Assembly (NCBI GenBank): GCA_021813065.1
Contig: JAKALZ010000085.1
Coordinates: forward strand, 1 to 7,301
Source: a bacterium
GTDB taxonomy: Bacteria > Spirochaetota > Spirochaetia > Treponematales > Rectinemataceae
Direction of reading: 5' to 3'
Length of the DNA: 7,301 nucleotides
Below, one piece after another: positions 5,533 through 7,301 of the stretch. A program made the translations under genes and the position numbers. The notes beneath the pieces are model-generated. The model was not told the origin of the DNA and ran no database searches. It was given only the letters and a program-made list of their open reading frames with translations. The number at the start of each line of letters is the position of its first letter. Position 1 is the first letter of the stretch.

Positions 5533-6273
5533 ATGCACATCGCACACCGACAGACTCTCACGGCATTCTTTGTCGGTTTATTCTTGACACTTGGGACGAC
5601 CGCGTTCGCCTTCACCTTTATGCCTATGTCCATCACGATCTCCCCGAGCGGCGCGCAGAGCATCGCTACATTCCGGCTGACGAACGATGGCGGACAACAG
5701 ATCGCCATCTCGATCAAAGCCATGACCCGCGTCATCGACCAAAACGGCGTTGAGAGCAACGAGGCCGCTGACAGCGACTTCACTATTTTCCCGACGCGCA
5801 TTGTCGTACAGCCCAACTCATTTCAAAATATCAAAGTGCAGTACAAGGGACCGGCCCGCCTCGCACAAGAGATGGCCTATCGCGTCATCGCTGAGCAGGT
5901 CCCCATCGATTTCAGTCAGCAGCAGACCTCCGGCGTCAAAGTGCTGTTCCGCTACATCGCGGCGCTCTATGTATCACCACCTAACGTGAATTATAAGGTC
6001 GCCATTACGAAAGCCGTGTATGCGGAACAGGATGGAAAGAAGGGATTCCTCGTGACCATCACGAACAGCGGTACCCGACACGCGCTGATCAACGATCCGG
6101 TGATCAAGCTCACCGGCGCGGGAGCGGCGGCCATCACGCTCCAGGAAGACGACGCGAAGGCGCTACAGGGTCAGAATCTGCTCGCGGGTTCTAGTCGGCT
6201 CTTCTTCTTCCCGAGCGACAAGGTGGTTCAGGGAGTGAACTACGCGGGGAGCCTCACCGCGACGATCGAATAA
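5533..6273 (+). CDS. PapD/FimC-like periplasmic pilus chaperone
   Basis: This is a 246-residue exported protein that would hold fibre subunits in the periplasm and hand them to the usher encoded just downstream. Residues 1-26 are a signal peptide with an A-F-A cleavage site. Two immunoglobulin-like domains follow. Domain 1 (about 27-150) has the family pattern: strand A S-I-T-I-S-P-S-G, then F-R-L-T-N-D-G (47-53), F-T-I-F-P-T-R-I-V-V-Q-P (83-94), Q-N-I-K-V-Q-Y-K-G, Y-R-V-I-A-E-Q-V-P (116-124) and the G1-strand region V-L-F-R-Y-I-A-A-L-Y-V-S-P (137-149). Domain 2 (about 155-246) has V-T-I-T-N-S-G-T-R-H-A (174-184). By eye the E-Q-V-P and R-Y...V-S-P pattern is nearer to the archaic/sigma (Csu-type) and other non-classical chaperones than to PapD. 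The Arg8 and Lys112 of PapD that clamp the subunit C-terminus have no clear counterpart. Only 54 bases separate it from the usher gene. Confidence 0.88.
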   Translation: MHIAHRQTLTAFFVGLFLTLGTTAFAFTFMPMSITISPSGAQSIATFRLTNDGGQQIAISIKAMTRVIDQNGVESNEAADSDFTIFPTRIVVQPNSFQNIKVQYKGPARLAQEMAYRVIAEQVPIDFSQQQTSGVKVLFRYIAALYVSPPNVNYKVAITKAVYAEQDGKKGFLVTITNSGTRHALINDPVIKLTGAGAAAITLQEDDAKALQGQNLLAGSSRLFFFPSDKVVQGVNYAGSLTATIE

Positions 6274-6312
6274 CCGTATCGCGGCGCGTTTCGCGTGTAT
6301 ATAAAAAGTTGT

Positions 6313-6316
6313 GGAG
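6313..6316 (+). promoter_or_regulatory. Ribosome binding site of the usher gene
   Basis: GGAG lies 11 bases before the ATG at 6328 and 5 bases before an in-frame GTG at 6322. The usher may therefore start with V-H-M rather than M, a difference of two residues that does not affect the signal peptide. Confidence 0.5.
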
Positions 6317-6327
6317 TATTGGTGCAC

Positions 6328-7301
6328 ATGATTGCCGTTAAAAAAGTCCCTATCTTGGGTATTTTTCTCATCTTTGGAGTCTCGCTGCTTTACGCGCAAG
6401 TGCCAGGAGTCGATGGCTTTAGCGATAAACATGTCATTCAGAGCGCGCCGATTGTCCGCGATTCGATAACACCCGACCTCGAGATGAGTTTTACCATCTC
6501 GATCAACGGCAAAGCCAAGGGCGAGGTCAACGCGGGTATCTGGAAGAACAGCGCGATCATTAAAAAGGACACCGCCGCGAAGTTGCTCATCGATTACCTG
6601 CGCCCCGATATCTATTCGACCATCTTTGATTCGGTGTTCAAGAGCCTCACCTGGCTCACCCCGAATGATTTTTCGATGGTAGGGATACCCTTCGAGTTTG
6701 ATTCCGCGGCGCTCACTTTGAGCATTACCGTGCCTCCCTCGTTTTCGCCTGTGGTCGATATCGATTTCGTGCCCGATAAAGTACCGAATTTCAAGCCGAT
6801 CGTGCGGCCTGCGGCCTTCTCAGGTTTTCTCCAGAACGACTCAAGCGCGCAAGTCTCAAATATCGCGGGTGGGCTCACGGTGCTCTACTCGCACCTCTAC
6901 TCAATGATCGATATTCAGGGACTGCACTTCTTCGCGAATGGAACCGCCACCTACTCGACCGACACATCGCCGTCGCCCTCATTCTTGCTCGAGAACGCCT
7001 ACGCCCTCTGGTACAGCAACGCGCGAAGTCTCCAAGTAGCGCTCGGCATGCTGACGACTCCGGGAACAAGCTTTCAGACGCAACCCAGACTCTTGGCGGC
7101 CTCGATTTCGAGCTCGGACAATTTCCAGTACATTATCCGCCAAGGGCTTATCGACGATACCACCGAGTTTACGATCGCGAAAACGGCGCGCGTCACCATC
7201 GAGGTCAATGGACGAGCGATTCGGCAAGTCGTGCTGGCGCCGGGCAACTACAGGATTCTCGATTTGCCTTTCACTTCAGGGCTGAATGAGTATGTGCTCC
7301 G
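6328..7301 (+). CDS. Outer-membrane fimbrial usher (PapC/FimD-like), 3' end outside the window
   Basis: The first 324 codons are visible, and the frame is open to the window edge. The usher is the outer-membrane beta-barrel that receives chaperone-subunit complexes and exports the fibre. Residues 1-23 are a signal peptide (cleavage after L-Y-A). Residues about 50-138 resemble the usher N-terminal domain: L-E-M-S-F-T-I-S-I-N-G-K-A-K-G-E-V and F-D-S-A-A-L-T-L-S-I-T-V-P-P. From about 163 alternating aromatic/polar strands suggest the barrel begins (G-F-L-Q-N-D; G-L-T-V-L-Y-S-H-L). L-G-M-L-T-T-P-G-T-S-F-Q (239-250) and S-S-D-N-F-Q-Y (262-268) correspond to the L-G-D...F and S-D-D-M-L segments of ushers. 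R-V-T-I-E-V-N-G-R-A-I-R (288-299) with L-A-P-G-N-Y-R-I-L-D-L-P (303-314) is the entry to the plug domain (Q-N-G...P-G-P-F-x-I-x-D-L in FimD). Full ushers have about 800 residues, so most of the gene is missing. It is co-transcribed with the chaperone. The chaperone neighbour makes the call firm although identity to classical ushers is low. Confidence 0.8.
   Translation, partial: MIAVKKVPILGIFLIFGVSLLYAQVPGVDGFSDKHVIQSAPIVRDSITPDLEMSFTISINGKAKGEVNAGIWKNSAIIKKDTAAKLLIDYLRPDIYSTIFDSVFKSLTWLTPNDFSMVGIPFEFDSAALTLSITVPPSFSPVVDIDFVPDKVPNFKPIVRPAAFSGFLQNDSSAQVSNIAGGLTVLYSHLYSMIDIQGLHFFANGTATYSTDTSPSPSFLLENAYALWYSNARSLQVALGMLTTPGTSFQTQPRLLAASISSSDNFQYIIRQGLIDDTTEFTIAKTARVTIEVNGRAIRQVVLAPGNYRILDLPFTSGLNEYVL

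Noticed and set aside
6271..6327. Possible stop-codon readthrough fusing chaperone and usher, since both are in one frame with a single TAA between them
   Set aside because: The 18 codons between are open by chance about 40 % of the time, the usher has its own ribosome binding site and signal peptide, and both proteins must be exported separately.
1..7301. CRISPR arrays, insertion sequences, toxin-antitoxin or phage-defence genes
   Set aside because: No regularly spaced repeats, transposase, inverted terminal repeats or matching protein motifs were seen on either strand.

Overview
The window suggests a moderately GC-rich (roughly 55-60 % by eye), diderm (Gram-negative-type) bacterium. There is a lipoprotein with a lipobox, a periplasmic murein hydrolase with LysM domains, and a periplasmic chaperone next to an outer-membrane usher, all of which need an outer membrane or periplasm. 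The style of the TPR lipoprotein, the MltD-like enzyme and the M20 hydrolase makes me think of the Spirochaetota (Treponema/Spirochaeta relatives). That is an impression of protein style, not a proof; no rRNA or other phylogenetic marker is present.

Layout. (1) Positions 1-2653, plus strand: the 3' part of a TPR-type lipoprotein gene, overlapping by 4 bases (ATGA) a lytic transglycosylase gene of the MltD type with two C-terminal LysM domains. These two are a translationally linked cell-wall pair. (2) 2654-2801: a short gap between convergent genes. It holds a G-rich, imperfect 15-bp tandem repeat and a weak terminator-like hairpin. (3) 2802-5020, minus strand: a two-gene operon, galE (UDP-glucose 4-epimerase) followed almost without a gap by an M20-family metallopeptidase/deacylase. 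(4) 5021-5532: a non-coding block with a candidate galE promoter and a compact minus-strand tRNA unit. The tRNA unit consists of a strong promoter, tRNA-Val(GAC), tRNA-Phe(GAA) and a clean rho-independent terminator. A divergent promoter for the next operon follows. (5) 5533-7301, plus strand: a PapD-like periplasmic chaperone and the first 324 codons of an outer-membrane usher that runs off the window.

How the parts work together. Region 1 remodels peptidoglycan. galE feeds UDP-galactose into surface glycans or takes part in galactose catabolism. Region 5 is the secretion half of a chaperone-usher surface-fibre system whose subunit genes must lie beyond position 7301 or elsewhere. The chaperone-usher pair is divergent from the classical types and is the most interesting part of the window. 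The five other features worth a second look are the long spacing between Shine-Dalgarno and ATG in four genes, the G-rich repeat, the start codon embedded in the end of the lipoprotein gene, a LysM-like peptide trace next to the galE promoter, and a pair of direct repeats between the divergent promoters.
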